In this document: positions 32,575 to 32,899 of the stretch, in pieces
Layout: every line of letters starts with the position of its first letter
How positions within the stretch are numbered: the first letter of the stretch is position 1
Assembly (NCBI GenBank): GCA_038562555.1
Contig: JBCFBK010000057.1
Location: forward strand, 1 to 32,899
Length of the DNA: 32,899 nt
Reading direction: 5' to 3'
Source of the DNA: JBCFBK01 sp038562555
GTDB taxonomy: Bacteria > Bacteroidota > Bacteroidia > Bacteroidales > Prolixibacteraceae
Translations under genes and position numbers: made by a program
The notes under the pieces: model-generated
What the model was told of the DNA's origin: nothing
The model's input: the letters and a program-made list of their open reading frames with translations, nothing else
The model's database searches: none

Positions 32575-32899
32575 TTAACCAACAATCATCAAAATGCCCA
32601 ATGCCAGCATAACCGCCGCATAGCCATACCTGAATTTGCCTTCGGATCTTTCTGTTTTGGCGTTTGCCAGCAACTTCGGACCAATAAGCGCCCCGATTGC
32701 CGAACCGGCAGTGAGAAATCCCACCAGGGTCAGATCGATCCGGCCCACCAGAAAATGAGCGCCTACCGCGAAAAAGGCATTGGCAAGGACGATCAGCATG
32801 GAGGTACCGATCACTGTTTTTAACGGCATTTGCATCGAAAGCAAACCGGCAAGCACGGGCGCGGTTCCGCTTGTGCCAAACGTTCCGGTGGTCATGCAT
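32575..32899 (-). CDS. TauE/SafE-like membrane permease, C-terminal part (5' end outside window)
   Basis: The visible 100-odd residues form the C-terminal half of a TauE/SafE-type protein: GTSGTAPVLAGLLSMQMPLKTVIGTSMLIVLANAFFAVGAH, then LTLVGFLTAGSAIGALIGPKLLANAK, and a last helix. Family members are about 250 residues with a repeated GxxGxGG-like motif and are proposed exporters of sulfite or organosulfonates. The frame runs out of the window, so the ATG at 32895 is probably internal. The 29-base gap to the CdsA-like gene suggests it is in the same unit. A second frame covering the same bases reads as low-complexity sequence and is not a gene. Confidence 0.7.
   Translation of the reverse strand, partial: CMTTGTFGTSGTAPVLAGLLSMQMPLKTVIGTSMLIVLANAFFAVGAHFLVGRIDLTLVGFLTAGSAIGALIGPKLLANAKTERSEGKFRYGYAAVMLALGILMIVG

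Noticed and set aside
32567..32899. Overlapping minus-strand frame at the right edge
   Set aside because: The product is low in hydrophobic order and rich in Arg, while the other frame gives a convincing TauE/SafE-like membrane sequence.
1..32899. CRISPR arrays, tRNA or rRNA genes, insertion sequences
   Set aside because: No regularly spaced repeats, transposase-like frames or RNA-gene features were seen; intergenic gaps are all under 300 bases.

Overview
The window looks like a chromosomal segment of a Bacteroidota bacterium, probably a free-living relative of the Bacteroidales/Marinilabiliales (inference). The signs are families typical of that phylum: a DUF5686 outer-membrane protein with a carboxypeptidase-regulatory-like domain, a DUF4493-type lipoprotein with a lamin-tail domain, a PepSY-like lipoprotein and a sodium/solute symporter inside a sugar operon. 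Shine-Dalgarno sites are weak, and several intergenic regions carry TAnnTTTG-like -7 boxes. No tRNA, rRNA, CRISPR array, IS element or phage gene was seen. Coding density is high and every stretch longer than about 300 bases holds a gene.

Layout, left to right. (1) 1-5.3 kb: the 3' part of a PAS histidine kinase; a convergent lipoprotein of the formylglycine-generating-enzyme fold that lacks the catalytic cysteines; and a tldD-tldE protease pair in which only TldD carries a Tat-type signal. (2) 5.3-8.3 kb, minus strand: a four-gene unit of OmpR-type regulator, histidine kinase, YgiW-like OB-fold protein and PepSY-like lipoprotein, a Bacteroidota version of the ygiW-qseBC arrangement. (3) 8.5-9.8 kb: a surface lipoprotein ending in a strong terminator. 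(4) 9.9-21.1 kb, minus strand: a complete myo-inositol catabolic operon in the order iolJ-iolB-iolC-iolD-SSS transporter-iolA-iolE-iolG, followed by a semialdehyde dehydrogenase that may have its own promoter. A LacI-type regulator lies just upstream, and a perfect LacI-type palindrome overlaps the presumed promoter. (5) 22.3-23.7 kb: an unusual protein joining a Fic domain, with a variant active-site motif, to a C-terminal TOPRIM/DUF4435-like domain; it is placed to be co-transcribed with the lacI-type gene. (6) 23.8-24.9 kb: a short DEAD-box RNA helicase, divergent from the Fic gene and starting at TTG. (7) 25.0-32.9 kb, minus strand: a tightly packed eight-gene unit containing a TauE-like membrane protein (cut by the window edge), CdsA-like CDP-diglyceride synthase, DGK1/SEC59/VTE5-like CTP-dependent lipid kinase, an acyl-CoA-reductase-like extended SDR, a CDP-alcohol phosphatidyltransferase, a DUF5686 outer-membrane protein, a classical SDR and a two-module VOC protein.

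The inositol genes form a textbook route from myo-inositol to DHAP and acetyl-CoA. The two most promising undescribed systems are the Fic-TOPRIM fusion and the eight-gene unit, which could encode activation, head-group attachment and envelope delivery of an unusual lipid. All functional calls rest on reading motifs and gene order by eye; no database search was run.
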